A stretch of DNA of 64,000 nt. Origin: Massospora cicadina. Lineage: Eukaryota; Entomophthoromycota; Entomophthoromycetes; Entomophthorales; Entomophthoraceae. The notes below the pieces were generated by a model, which saw only the letters and a list, made by a program, of their open reading frames with translations, was not told the origin of the DNA and searched no databases. Made by a program: the position numbers and the translations under genes. Shown here one piece after another: positions 44,672-54,777 of this stretch (position 1 is its first letter; each line of letters starts with the position of its first letter). The stretch spans positions 1-64,000 of the forward strand of contig JAKSZP010018564.1 in the NCBI GenBank assembly GCA_022478985.1. Direction: 5' to 3'.

Positions 44672-45402
44672 AAAAGGACTGGATACGGGCACTTGACTGG
44701 GAGTCTGTGACCTGGGGGGACCATAGAAGAGATTCCGTTGCACAGATTGACTCATCAGTTGGAAGAGCCAGGCATCTTTATCAAGAATGACATCAAGCAG
44801 TTGCTGGTACCTATATTCTGAATTTGACAGTTGAGCTGAACAAGAGGGGGTGTAATACTTTTATAATAGTCAAATTAGCACTTCAGAATCAATTAAGCTC
44901 TAATTTTGGAGAAATTAATCTCAAACTTAATGAGATAAGCTCTTCAGAGAAAGATTAAGCTTGATATGTCCAAAAAGTTTTTATGAGAAAACAACGGGAG
45001 TGAATATAAATGAGCGTTCTCAATTGTGCCATAAAACAAACATTGACAGCAAAGACCTCCTGTTGAGGATAAGGAGGAAGATAAGGAAATCAAGGACGCT
45101 GGAACAAGAATCCTGAATATGTCAGTGGGTCATATGCCCCTGATGGGGGGAAAATGGGATCACAGGATTAGTATCAATGTACAAGTAATTCAATCAGCCC
45201 AGAATGACAGAGGATTGTGGGTACCACGCTTTGAAGAGGCAGTAGCGAGGAGGAAGTGGAAGAGAACTGCATGCTGAAGGTCTTCCTGAGTAGCGTTGAG
45301 TGCAGATTGAATGTTCTCCACTAGAAACCAAGAAATATTCAGCCTGGTGTCTGAGATGGTATTCTCCTGTCTAAATCTTATTCTCGCTGGAAATCTAGGC
45401 AA
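44667..45402 (-). pseudogene. Antisense gene in element C, upstream part
   Basis: Minus-strand frame starting beside the polypurine tract of C. The first open piece at 45402-45190 (MPRFPARIRFRQENTISDTR) is followed by decay. A second runs from about 44863 to 44667: YRYQQLLDVILDKDAWLFQL, RNLFYGPPRSQTPSQVPVSS, then PFV. At 44667 it is cut by element B and resumes at 38911 in the same phase (PFV joined to ELTEM). Total span without B is about 1.6 kb. No domain recognised. Confidence 0.5.
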
Positions 45403-45413
45403 GATGGGGGATG
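45401..45413 (+). promoter_or_regulatory. Polypurine tract of element C
   Basis: AAGATGGGGGATG directly before the 3' LTR start TGTTGGGA. Confidence 0.75.
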
Positions 45414-45678
45414 TGTTGGGATTTTTGCTGACCTTTCCAGATGTCTAGATTATCATGGGTCACTAGGGGATAATTCCCTATGGTGAGTGAATTAGATATT
45501 GGTTGACCCCAATTTTTGACTATTAATGTTTGGCGGATTCTAGGTAATTGGCCAGGATTGGATCCATCAGGAATTGATCCGTATGAATGCTTAAGATACA
45601 TCAGGCAGTGTTACTGATAGAATGAGGGCATCAGATAGTTGATTGATGATTAAATATTTGTTGTATCAAAAGGGATCA

Positions 45679-45683
45679 GTCAG
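45679..45683. repeat. Target-site duplication of solo LTR X, left
   Basis: GTCAG, compared with GCCAG at 46734-46738; one C/T transition. Confidence 0.8.
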
Positions 45684-46733
45684 TGTCGGGATTTTAACAA
45701 AATGTGACTTCCAATAGTATTCGAATTTGGGGTTTTGGTTAGTCAGGATGATTTCCGGCTATTTGCTTAATCTCAATACTATTTAATATTATAATCTATT
45801 TTGAGTTTAGGTTTGGTGGGAGCAGCGTTCACCACTGAATTGCCATTCAAAGATTGTTGTGGGAGTTACCAACAGAAAGCCACTGAATCCGTTATTAATT
45901 GTCTGAAAATGGTTCCACCAATTAATTTGGAGCACCAGCAACTCATGCTGAAGATGCTAAAAGTTTAAATTATATTACTTAATTATTCTACAATTGACTG
46001 GTGACTCATGCCAAGGATGGGTCAAAATTAATCTAAAATTTGGTGATAGATGAGTGGATTGAGGAGGTAATAACTGCACTGGGATGACTAACAAGTTATT
46101 AGTGAGTTCTGGCATCAAGTGGCTGATGGGTTTTCCAGTATTGATTGGCCAATGAGGCTTGTGAGAAGTTGCTCAGAAGAAGTATAAATAGTCTTTCATT
46201 CCCTCCTTTAAACATCCCTCTTTCGCCCATCTTTTTCTATTTGTTTGAAGTAGCAAGAGCCACTAGAGTAGGGTAGGTGGGAAAGGAGATCCCCAATAGG
46301 CCAGGGTGATCACGCCTGGAGTGGCTGCGTTGCCAGCTCCCATGCCTCATCCCTATGAGAAACTGGCGGGAACCTGGACAGATGGCTACCAGTGGATGCG
46401 CTGACTGGTCACCAACCTTGCGGGGTCAGCGCAGGAGTGCCATAGCCGCCTAAGGAGGGGATGAACTTACTGGGGCATGTCCAGATGGGTTGGTGAAAGG
46501 TCATGAGGGTGTGGCAGCGCAGAAGTGCCTGAGCCGCCCAGGATGGGGGTAGGCTTTGTGGGGCACACACCGAGGACACCTGGGGCTAAGGTGAAGTCAT
46601 TGGTGGTTGGTTGGTGGGTTGAAAGCGGACTTTTATGGGTTGGTACGCCAATAAGATGAAACGGCAAAGGGCCACCAGTCTTCATACTGGTTGGCATGGC
46701 ACACTAGCGGAGCCCATGGTCAATTTTGTGACA
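45684..46733 (+). mobile_element. Solo LTR X, 1050 bp
   Basis: TG...CA unit (TGTCGGGATTTTAAC to CAATTTTGTGACA) inserted in C's 3' LTR and absent from C's 5' LTR, flanked by a 5-bp duplication. It contains no pol or gag. It is best explained as the product of LTR-LTR recombination of a further retrotransposon. Its right third (46250-46730) is clearly GC-richer than its surroundings. The orientation is inferred from the TATA element. Confidence 0.85.
46144..46191 (+). promoter_or_regulatory. Candidate LTR promoter in X (CCAAT and TATA)
   Basis: ATTGGCCAATGAGG at 46145 and TATAAATA at 46184, followed by a C/T-rich initiator-like region from 46193. The spacing suits an RNA polymerase II core promoter in U3. 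Confidence 0.5.
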
Positions 46734-46738
46734 GCCAG
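46734..46738. repeat. Target-site duplication of solo LTR X, right
   Basis: GCCAG, partner of GTCAG at 45679-45683. Confidence 0.8.
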
Positions 46739-47577
46739 GTCTTACTACTGACCAATTGGGAATTTAAGGAGCAAGTTGCGAGGTGAGTGATGCTGCCTGA
46801 ACTAGAAGAATTGATCAGTTGGTTTGTGACCTGCCATAATGGGTAACAAGTCCCATTACCTAAGCAGGCCGCTTGTCAAATATGGTTGATTCACTGGGAT
46901 CAAGAGAAAAAGCGTTAGGGACTCGTTTTATGACTCTATTCATTTTAGGTCTCTAGGATTTCCAACGAAGGAATCCAAAAGAAGATGGGGTAAACCATCG
47001 CTGGTGAGACTACAAAGTGAAATTCAGTGACAATGGCTGGGTTTCATGGCTGAGGCGCCAAACGAGGATTGGGCTCTGAATTCCCTCTATAAATTTCTCC
47101 TGATAATTCACAATAAAAAAGAAGTAATTAGCAGAATTCATCATTGGTTTTTGTTCTATTCATCTTTATGAAATTATTGCTGCGTGCTTTATTTGGGGAC
47201 TCTTTAGTAAGATAAAGAATAAAGATTGAGGATCCTTAGAAGAGAATCTGAGCTTATATGGGAATTGCTGTAGACTCTGTAAGACTCTACAAGATAAGAG
47301 GAAATACCGTAAACTAAGGATCTGAGCGTGGATTAAGTTAGGCGATAAGGATATAAATTTCTACTGAAGAAATTAAGTTTATTTTGAGGAGAAATACCAG
47401 TTGAGCATTGGTCCAGAACTGGTTATCTATTTAATTAGAGATAATAAATAGCATACTATTATTAATCAAATATTATATATTATCAGACAACGCAAAGAGT
47501 GCCCATACTGAACCTGTGCAGTTATCAATTAGAGGTTATTATTCATGAACGAGCAACAAAGCCCCTAAATTTTAACA

Positions 47578-47582
47578 CTGGC
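47578..47582. repeat. Target-site duplication of element C, right
   Basis: CTGGC, identical to 32757-32761. Confidence 0.9.
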
Positions 47583-48146
47583 TTATCAGATCATATAGTT
47601 GGTCTTATTAAGGGGTCATTGTGGATAATACTAGCATAATAAAGAGACCATCAGCATTCAGATAAATTGCTCCTGTGCGAGGGACAATAGTAAATTGTAG
47701 TTCTGCAGCCTTAGTGTCTAACTTACTAACTGGCCATCTGGGTCCTTCATCTGATGCAGCCACCTTGGCAAGGAATGATCAGTGATGGTATTTAAATGGG
47801 TGCCATATAGATAGGGCCAGAAAATATTTAAAGCCAATAACAATGCCAGGCAATTTCACTTCACAATGCTATAATTTCCTTTGTCCTCTCTTTGGTCTTG
47901 CTAAAGTAAGCCACTGGGTAGTTGACCTGACCTTCACCGTGCTAAGCTAGGATAAACCTGACCGTTCTATCACTAGCACCAGTGGATAGCAAAAATATTA
48001 GTTAAATTGTGGATGAACTTAAGTATGATTTTTACAAAGAGCGGTCCATAATGCGTTAAAACCTGTCCCATTCAGGCTGCCACTCAAAAGGTACATTCCT
48101 TTGTAGAAGGTAGATTAGGGTTGGCCTATGTTGTAAAAAGAGGGAT
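47583..48146 (-). pseudogene. RNase H and RT connection of element D
   Basis: Minus-strand pieces across frames: VAYFSKTKERTKENYSIV near 47910-47860, ALNIFWPYLYGTHLNTI near 47830-47785 and a TDHSLPRWLHQMKDPDGQL equivalent near 47780-47725. The first catalytic Asp near 47980 is degraded. It sits between D's RT (right of R8 and the SINE) and D's integrase (left of element C). Confidence 0.7.
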
Positions 48147-48162
48147 GAACTGACAATATATT
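48147..48162. repeat. Target sequence copy 1 (3' side of R8)
   Basis: GAACTGACAATATATT, identical to copies at 50101-50116 and 50402-50417. Confidence 0.92.
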
Positions 48163-50100
48163 TTTATAACTGAGGCAAGCGGATCAGGTGACGGACATTA
48201 CTGAGTTCCAAGGAGCAAAAAACTACGCTAGAATAAAAACAAACAGAAAGAAACAAACGGATTACTCAAACCAAATTAAAAAACGAAAATAAAAACTAAA
48301 CCTAAAACTAAAACTAAAACTAACCAACCAGATTGGATGAGGTAAACTGGTATGCGTCCATGTTGGGGTGAATCGGGATTGGGAGGCTCATCTTCCTCCT
48401 CTGTGTTAGACAATGTATGTCAGAGCGCTGAGAGCATGGGCGTGGGTGCATCCACAAAATGGGGGTCGAGGTATCAAAGTGGCTTGGGAAGCTCAAATTT
48501 TGCTATGAGGAGGGTTTTGATATAGTTGGAAAGGGCTTTTTCAGCCTCAAAGTGAGCTTTGGGTAGCATGGTAAAGTTGGCAATGTTGTTGCTGGTAATG
48601 CGGGTCTTGGGGAAAAATTTTGTGACCATTGCAACTTTTTGTACTGCATTGTGGGAAACTTGTTAGAACTGGATGAATTCTTTTTTATGAATTTGTTACA
48701 TGGGGGAAGGATAGGTGCGGGTACCCTCTTGGCCAAGACTGCAACTGATTTCGCTATGGCCTTTCAGAGGGGGTGACAATCAGGAGAGGAAACAGCCTTT
48801 TTAGTGAGTTGGTGGTCACTTCAGAATTCATCGCCATCTAAGTGTAGAGCATAGCGGCGAGTTGGGAATTGAGCCTCATATTCTGCACTTAGGTACATTT
48901 TGAGACATGGGCCTATCCTGAATTGGGGATGAGAATTCCCAAATCATTGAATTCCTCCAAATAATCCCAGGGATATTGGTTGAAGACAATAAGTTATTTG
49001 GCTTATGGGTGGGCTGGTTTGGGTGGCTGGATGTGTTTTTTTGGATTTACTGGGGTCCATGCTGACTCCTGATTAGTTGGAGTAGGAGTGGTGGTTTAGC
49101 ATTCAGTTTCCTTATTGGTTGAATCCATGGCAGTTTCATCTACCATTTTGGGTGGCGAGGGGGAGGATTGTGCCCCACTTTAAAAAAGGTTTTGATGTCA
49201 GCTATGGGAGCGTCATGGGGGGAGTTGAGCGTGTTGGATCCATCTTGGGCTATGGTGGGGCAGAGCCGCTTTGAGTGGTCTAAGTCAAAGCAAATGGGGC
49301 ATATCATGCGACCCTTATCTACTCTGGCCCATAAAGGGTGGTCAGGGCAGAGGGAACAACAGCGCGAGGGGGAATAAAATGAAATTTTTGTTTGATATTG
49401 GGAATAGTTGCAAAGGCATGAGGGCCACTAGTCAGTTAGCTCCATTGGGAACCAAAATTATAAAATGGGGTCAGCGCCATTTACTGACAACCCAGATATT
49501 ATTTCAATGTATAAAGTTTCTTTTTGGAGGTGGGTGAGGAGGCCTGAAAATTAAACCACTAGAGTGGTTTCATCAGGCAACCAGGCTTGAGTGGTTGGGA
49601 TGGGGGTTTCCTGGAACACCAGGGGAATGTTGGCTGCGATTGCAGCATCATCTTCACAAGTTATGCTGAGGTCAGAGAGTACCCCTTGTAGGGGAAGAAG
49701 TCAATAAAGCCTGAAGACTGCATAAGCGCCTGTACTAATTCAATTATTTATTTTTCATTAAAGGGGAACAAGTTGCCATATTTGACCCAGAGGCCAAATC
49801 ACATATTTCTTCAGGGAAGCACAATTGGCTACAAAGCACCATTTGAGAACGTGCGAGATGGAGGACGAAATCCTTGGGGGGAATGTATTGACCCAGGGAA
49901 TTGGGGACTGGTTGATCTAGTTCAAAAGCGTTTACCCGCTGGGCGGAAGATGCTAGAGGGGTTTTTCCGCTGCCCCATTTTGAAGCAGCAGGCGGTTGGG
50001 CCAAGGACATTCGTGGATTGTTATTTGACAGTTTCCAGAGTTGTTTCTTTCTTTAATTCTAAATTTTCTCGAATGTGTTATTGAGCAGAAAGAAAAACTC
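48163..50100 (-). mobile_element. Family R retroposon, copy R8, full length
   Basis: 1938 bp, minus strand, between identical 16-bp duplications. The leader is T/C-rich (GAGTTTTTCTTTCTGCTC), followed by the R gene and a 3' UTR with TTTTAG-type units (plus-strand AAAACTAAAACT near 48300). The tail reads GTCCGTCACCTGATCCGC near 48190, then TTGCCTCAGTTATAAAAA. It inserted into the RT/RNase H part of element D. Confidence 0.88.
48340..50010 (-). pseudogene. R-family protein gene, decayed copy (R8)
   Basis: Start at ATG 50010 (MSLAQPPAASKWGSG), open for 88 codons, then shifted. Blocks: GFIDFFPYKGYS near 49715, HPLWARVDKGRMICPICF near 49350-49300 with all Cys of C-x2-C-x9-C present (CPICFDLDHSKRLC), a linker, SDHQLTKKAVSSPD-like sequence near 48815-48775, the Ala-rich helix near 48560-48530, and VDAPTPMLSALRH near 48455-48415. 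It ends PPNPDSPQ. Function unknown. Confidence 0.7.
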
Positions 50101-50116
50101 GAACTGACAATATATT
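50101..50116. repeat. Target sequence copy 2 (between R8 and SINE)
   Basis: GAACTGACAATATATT, shared boundary of the two insertions. Confidence 0.92.
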
Positions 50117-50401
50117 TTGTAAATTTTATTCGAGGTGGGCTGACCTGGGGATGATACCACACCAATTAGGGAAGTGAAGAAAATGGGAAAGGAGGATAAA
50201 ACCTGGAAAACCTCCATGCGCAGCGTATGATAGGCCAGGAACTCCATGGACCGCCTTTGCTATTTGCTATCTCAGTTTGGGGCATTGGCACGCAAAACCA
50301 ACACAGTCAAAATCGTCCCCTACCCAAAGTCCATTACCGGGATTGAACTCGGGAGGCAGTGGTAGAGGGTCTATACTCTACCACTGGAGTATCCTCCCTT
50401 C
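50117..50401 (-). mobile_element. tRNA-derived SINE
   Basis: About 285 bp on the minus strand between 16-bp duplications. The 5' head (50399 leftwards) reads GGGAGGATACTCCAGTGGTA, then GAGTATAGACC, with a D-arm-like TACTC/GAGTA stem and a pol III B-box-like GAGTTCAATCC near 50345. The body is unrelated to R. The 3' end reads ATCATCCCCAGGTCAGCCCA then CCTCGAATAAAATTTACAAA. The head suggests a Gly-type tRNA origin, but this is inference. The D-loop region also contains a perfect 11-bp inverted repeat. Transcription would be by RNA polymerase III. Confidence 0.8.
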
Positions 50402-50417
50402 GAACTGACAATATATT
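50402..50417. repeat. Target sequence copy 3 (5' side of SINE)
   Basis: GAACTGACAATATATT, third copy; element D resumes directly to the right. Confidence 0.92.
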
Positions 50418-51100
50418 AGCATGCTAAGGAATACTTTTGAATTCCTAAGGCTCTGTGGGCGCGACATCTTCCTAATGGCAGCTACTCTATCTGGGATAGG
50501 CTAAAGCCCATGATTTAACACATCTTGTCCTTTAAATTCCATTTCAGATGAAAAGAAAGATTACTTCAAAGGAATTACTTTATTTAGGCCTTTTAAAAGA
50601 TAATTAAAAGCTTCCTGTAGGAGCTCCATGTGGCTGATGAAAATTTGCTAGAAAGTAGATAAATCATCAAGGGACATAAGTACACAGGATAGCTTTAGGT
50701 TTACTAGGATCCCATCCATGACACGTTGGAAGTTGGCAGGCGCATTGCAAAGGCTTTAGGGCATCCTTGTTGGCATAAATAATCCCTCTTTCGCTATGCG
50801 TGCACATTTGGATTGATCTTCAGGTACTAGCTCTACTAGCCAGTAACCATAAGTGAGAAAAAGTGAAAAGAGTGAGAACTGGTAAGTAAGCGGAGAGAGT
50901 CTTTGATCTGTGGAAAGGGGTGACTGTCATTCTTGGTTATAGAGTTAAGTATTTGATAGTCCATCAGTACATGATGACTGCCATCCTTCTTCCAAACTAA
51001 CTGGAGAGGGAAGGCCAAAGGACTAAGGGTTAAGTATCAATAGCCTGGCTTCAAGTAGCCGCTTGAGCTCAACAGCCATATGAGCCTTTTCAATCTTACT
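50418..51100 (-). pseudogene. Reverse transcriptase of element D
   Basis: Fingers open at 51018-50836: LQLVWKKDGSHHVLMDYQIL, then NSITKNDSHPFPQIKDSL. The palm lies in another frame: GLFMPTRMP, SLCNAPANFQRVMDGI and LSCVLMSLDDLSTF. The catalytic box reads SLDD (50663-50674), so both Asp remain but the usual Tyr is Ser. The thumb and connection run to the insertion site at 50417. Confidence 0.8.
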
Positions 51101-52100
51101 GTTCTAGTAGAGGCAGGATCAAATAAGTTGAGTGTCCCCAGTCTCAACGTGATGTAAACGCCAATAAAATTTCCCAAAATCGGAGGTAGAGGTTGAAAAA
51201 AAGGTTTGAGAATTCTTCCAGTAATTTCCTAACTTGGCTTTGTTGTTCACTAATGAGCTCTTGCCAAAATGGAGGCGTCAACTAGAGCCAACAATGGTTT
51301 TATTTTTTAAAATTCTTTAGAATTCGAAGCTAAGGAAATCATTGATGTCGTCTACAGGAAGGAGGCGAAAATAAGCAGCTGGATTATAAGTCCCCACTGT
51401 ACTAGGTTTGTTAGTGAGGTTACCCAGCAGCATCAATATGGATCCATTGTAGGCAGGATCTAAAATTCCTAAACGCGTCAGGACCTCCTTGACGGATGAT
51501 TTATTCATAATTCTTATTTACAGCAGTTGTACCAATGGGAATATTGATAGTACTTAAGTACTAACAATGACCTGGGACTTTATTGGTATAGTAGTTGGCT
51601 TAGACAAGTAAATAGGCATGTACTCTTGACCATTAACAAAAGGGGTATCTGTACTCAAGAACCCAGCACATAATATTTGAGCCTGCTAATCTGACTTTCA
51701 CTTCCAACAGGAAAAGCCCAAATTTTAATCTCCATCTTGGCGCCACGTGGTGTCTCAAAAGCCAATGTGACCCTTTGTCCTCAAAGTGATAAGAATTCTT
51801 CATTATTGTGCATGGCAGCAGAATAGTCCTAGTAAAACTGGGTCCCAATGAGAAGGTTGTAACTTGGGTTGTCAAATGCAATGGCTAAGATATGACTAAA
51901 AGTTTTCCAAAGCAAATGGGCATTAAGAAATAGGCCACAATGGACAAATCTTGTTGAGGACCAGCTGTGCATTATTTCATGTAGTGCGGCAAGTTTTTAG
52001 AAACTTTGATGCGCTTCATCAACCTAATTGAAATGACATTCATGTGGAGAACCACTGTCAACAATTGCACGGACAGAGATTTTATGAACTCAAACAGTGA
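51101..52100 (-). pseudogene. Retropepsin and linker of element D
   Basis: The active site reads VRAIVDSGSP (D-S-G-S at 52048-52059), then a shift and MNVISIRLMKRIKVSKNLP. A piece in the position of the protease C-terminus is open at 51881-51633. A further 63-codon frame at 51508-51317 (LTRLGILDPAYNGSILMLLG) belongs to the linker ahead of RT. Confidence 0.72.
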
Positions 52101-54285
52101 CGCGTGTAACTAAGCTCCCAAACTGAGAGGTAAGAGTGAGGAACATTTGAGAGTCATCAGACGATGATTAAGCAGTGTCAGGTTCAATATTATCAATGAG
52201 TACCAAAGTATCCTCTTCATGTACAACAACATTAAATTTATCTGAAGTCACCAAACATTCTTGAGGCATTACAGGCTCATTAGCATATAGCGACTAGTTC
52301 TTCATACTGACTGCCCTCTTCCCGCCTCCTTGGAAAGTTACTTTTAACAATTCTTTGCGCTATAAAGGAATCCAATAAGGTAGGAGCATCAAGGTCTGGG
52401 GGCTTTCTGGTTCTTGACAACGTGGACTCAAGGACGGCCAGGAGAGGCAGACTCAGAGGACTTGAGATACTGGATAAATCAGAAATTTCTTAATTACTTC
52501 ACTAATTATGCGGATACAGGTGATAGTGGTTCTTCTGACCAATCATGTGCATTTTGACATCTTGATAAAGATCCTGATGTGGAGATAGCTCCGGTTATGA
52601 CATTATCCAATGTTATACAACATTGGTTACCAAGGGTTGTGCTTAGGTATAGAATCAGCTGGCAAGCTCCAGCGGATTTTCTTCATTGTAGAACTTAATG
52701 ATCATGAACGCCTGCTTCTGGTTGGTCAAGGTCTGGTTATAACTCCTTGGATTAGGGCCATATGAACTTGTTCCCAACTATGACATTCACTTAAATGAGG
52801 AGTCATAATTTCCTGGGAGGTATTATCCAGAAGGTTTGAATGTGCTTCACCTTCAGATAGTTGGTGGCCTCATACATTGAGCTCTCATAATTGTAAAAAA
52901 AGAGGCAATACTTTCCTGTACTGGGGTAACTTTCTCCTTGAAACTAGGTTTAAAATTATTCTAAATGAAGGTGGAAATAGTATTGATGTCAGGAACCAGT
53001 TCAGGCTCAAAAATTACAATTTCTGCATAGTTGCAATGACTTAATGGTCCAATTGTCATCTTAATCCTTTTAGATCCTCTTGTATCTCATCCCAATTTCG
53101 GTTTAGAGAGGTAATTGAGTCTTTAAGGGCAACTTTCTCCATAAGAGCTGAATTTTGGTACGTTGGAGGAGCAGCTGACTCTCAAATTTACTCAAGTGAG
53201 TTTCAAAATCCATGACAGGGTTGTTCAAACTAGGTGATATGGTTATTGGATAAATTGAAAAATGCACTATAATTATCTATCTTGTCAAATACGCCATCAA
53301 TTAGAAACTGGGTTGAGAGGGACTCCGTCTACTTTTAGCTTGCATTCTTGAGCCACATTTTTATAAGATTCCATAAAGCAGCGACCACCATTACAAGTCA
53401 TATTTCCAGAGTTGCTATGATCGCCAGAAGTATGCACCATGGGACTGGAAGGTCTTTGTGGTCTATGGGGACCTTGGGGCTCTTATGGTCGTTAGGGCCT
53501 TCCAGACCTTTCTATCCTTCTAGTACTTCAGGACCTCCACTTCTGGAGGCAATATCGAAGGAGGCTAACTCCTGGTAAAGCTACTGGATTGTCCGCACAA
53601 GGTCCTCAATCTGGTTGAGGCTTTTGCTCCAAGTGGACTCGAGGAGATTCCATTTTAATGAAGCTTGACATCAAGGTAACCCAAACTTTTATTATCTAAC
53701 ATAGCAATTTAAGCACGAGCCTCGTTGATCTACTGACGTCTATTAAAATGGCTTTCTCAATCTTTCTAAAAAGAAGGGGGTAGCATTATAGAAATTGATA
53801 ATACTTGAATATAGGGTTTGAGTGAGCCCTAGTTGTCGCACTAGTTCATGTTGATGATAATTAAATATTTTTAAGATGTGGTGTATGGCTGGATGAAAGA
53901 AGCTTCAGAGATATCATTAAGTTACCATATTCAATTCTTCTAAGGCTAGAAGGGTGGAGTTTTATAAATCTTGCATCATGGAGGGCACTAATAGGCTTAA
54001 GAAGTAGCTGGGGTGCCTCCCAGGGGAGAATATGCAGTTCAATAATTGTCAAATAATCTCGTTGACTTTCTCATATTGGAGTTGATACAAATTCTTATCA
54101 AAAGAAGAAAAGGTAAATTGAAAGGTGAACTAAAATTTTTAAGCTTTCAGGATGTAGAGGAGTTACTTTGTATTGAGAGGTGTTGATCTATTGAGTTACT
54201 TTTTTAAAGATTAGCAGTAGAGCTTCTTAAGTGGCTAATGTTCTCATTATTTTATGATAAAAGGTTTCACTTAGACAGCTCATAG
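52101..54285 (-). pseudogene. gag region of element D
   Basis: Decayed frames between PBS and protease. Pieces include ELASFDIASRSGGPEVLEG near 53575 and a Pro/Gly-rich segment with KSPKVPIDHKDLPVPW near 53480, then GVFDKIDNYSAFFNLSNN near 53290. No zinc knuckle found. The call rests on position. Confidence 0.5.
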
Positions 54286-54303
54286 CCTCTTGTAGTGAGA
54301 ACC
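54286..54303 (-). promoter_or_regulatory. Primer-binding site of element D
   Basis: The plus strand reads CCTCTTGTAGTGAGAACC, i.e. the shared 18-mer with three changes, next to the 5' LTR. Confidence 0.6.
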
Positions 54304-54305
54304 GC

Positions 54306-54777
54306 TTATCTTAGGGTAACAGTTCTCTTGACTGTTGCCTGGGTTCAAATGGTTTAAAATATGTAAACCTAGCAGAGTGTCAAAGAAGACAAAATAATGG
54401 GGTGAAATAACTTTTATATTTAGCTAAAGGATTTGATATCTAATAGAAAAAATGGGAACATGATGCCAAAAGGCCCTCCATGGCCTTGTATGATCAGAAT
54501 CTTTTCTATCATTCTGTATCAGCTTCCTGATCGACATCCTCATTGTTTACATCATCCTCATGATTATAAGGTGGGAGTTGCTCTTTTTGATATTTATAAA
54601 GTGGGGGTGCAATTCCAGAAGTTACCTTCATCAATTCTTGTGTGCATGATGCTTCCTGATTGATTCTCCACTGGTGCCTTTGAGGACAGGTTTCAAATGT
54701 AAGGGTTCAGGAGTTGAATTATTGAGGGTCGATTTGGAGTAGGGATCTTAATCTGCTCATTATCTCAAATCCTGACA
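54306..54777 (-). repeat. 5' LTR of element D
   Basis: 472 bp, pairing with 31094-31571 through five ordered conserved blocks. The left edge is decayed and set by distance from the PBS; the right edge ends CCTGACA. Confidence 0.75.

Larger units (their letters stand above)
32762..47577 (+). mobile_element. Ty3/gypsy LTR retrotransposon C, containing B and solo LTR X
   Basis: TG...CA LTRs of 1100 bp and about 1109 bp (after subtracting X) and a perfect 5-bp duplication CTGGC. PBS follows the 5' LTR and a purine tract precedes the 3' LTR. The plus-strand gag, CCHC knuckle, protease, partial RT and partial integrase occupy 33862-37570. The next 1.7 kb (excluding B) up to the 3' LTR carries a minus-strand gene remnant. 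An internal deletion fuses RT to integrase. Confidence 0.92.
45414..47577 (+). repeat. 3' LTR of element C, interrupted by solo LTR X
   Basis: Colinear with 32762-33861 except for 1050 bp plus a 5-bp duplication at 45684-46738. Its end CTAAATTTTAACA matches that of the 5' LTR. Confidence 0.92.
31094..54777 (-). mobile_element. Ty3/gypsy LTR retrotransposon D, split by nested insertions
   Basis: Minus-strand element with LTRs at 31094-31571 and 54306-54777. gag, protease and RT lie at 50418-54285, RNase H at 47583-48146 and integrase at about 31600-32756. Removing element C (32762-47577 plus one duplication), R8 and the SINE restores gag-PR-RT-RNaseH-IN order in about 6.5 kb. LTR divergence is the highest of the nest, which agrees with D being the outermost and oldest. 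No target duplication survives. Confidence 0.8.

Noticed and set aside
48290..48330. AAAACT repeats resembling telomeric or satellite DNA
   Set aside because: Only a few units, and they lie in the 3' UTR of R8; R6 has similar units at the same place.
50330..50400. Possible functional tRNA gene
   Set aside because: Acceptor and T stems do not pair properly, the unit continues into a non-tRNA body with an A-rich 3' end, and it is flanked by target duplications: a SINE head.
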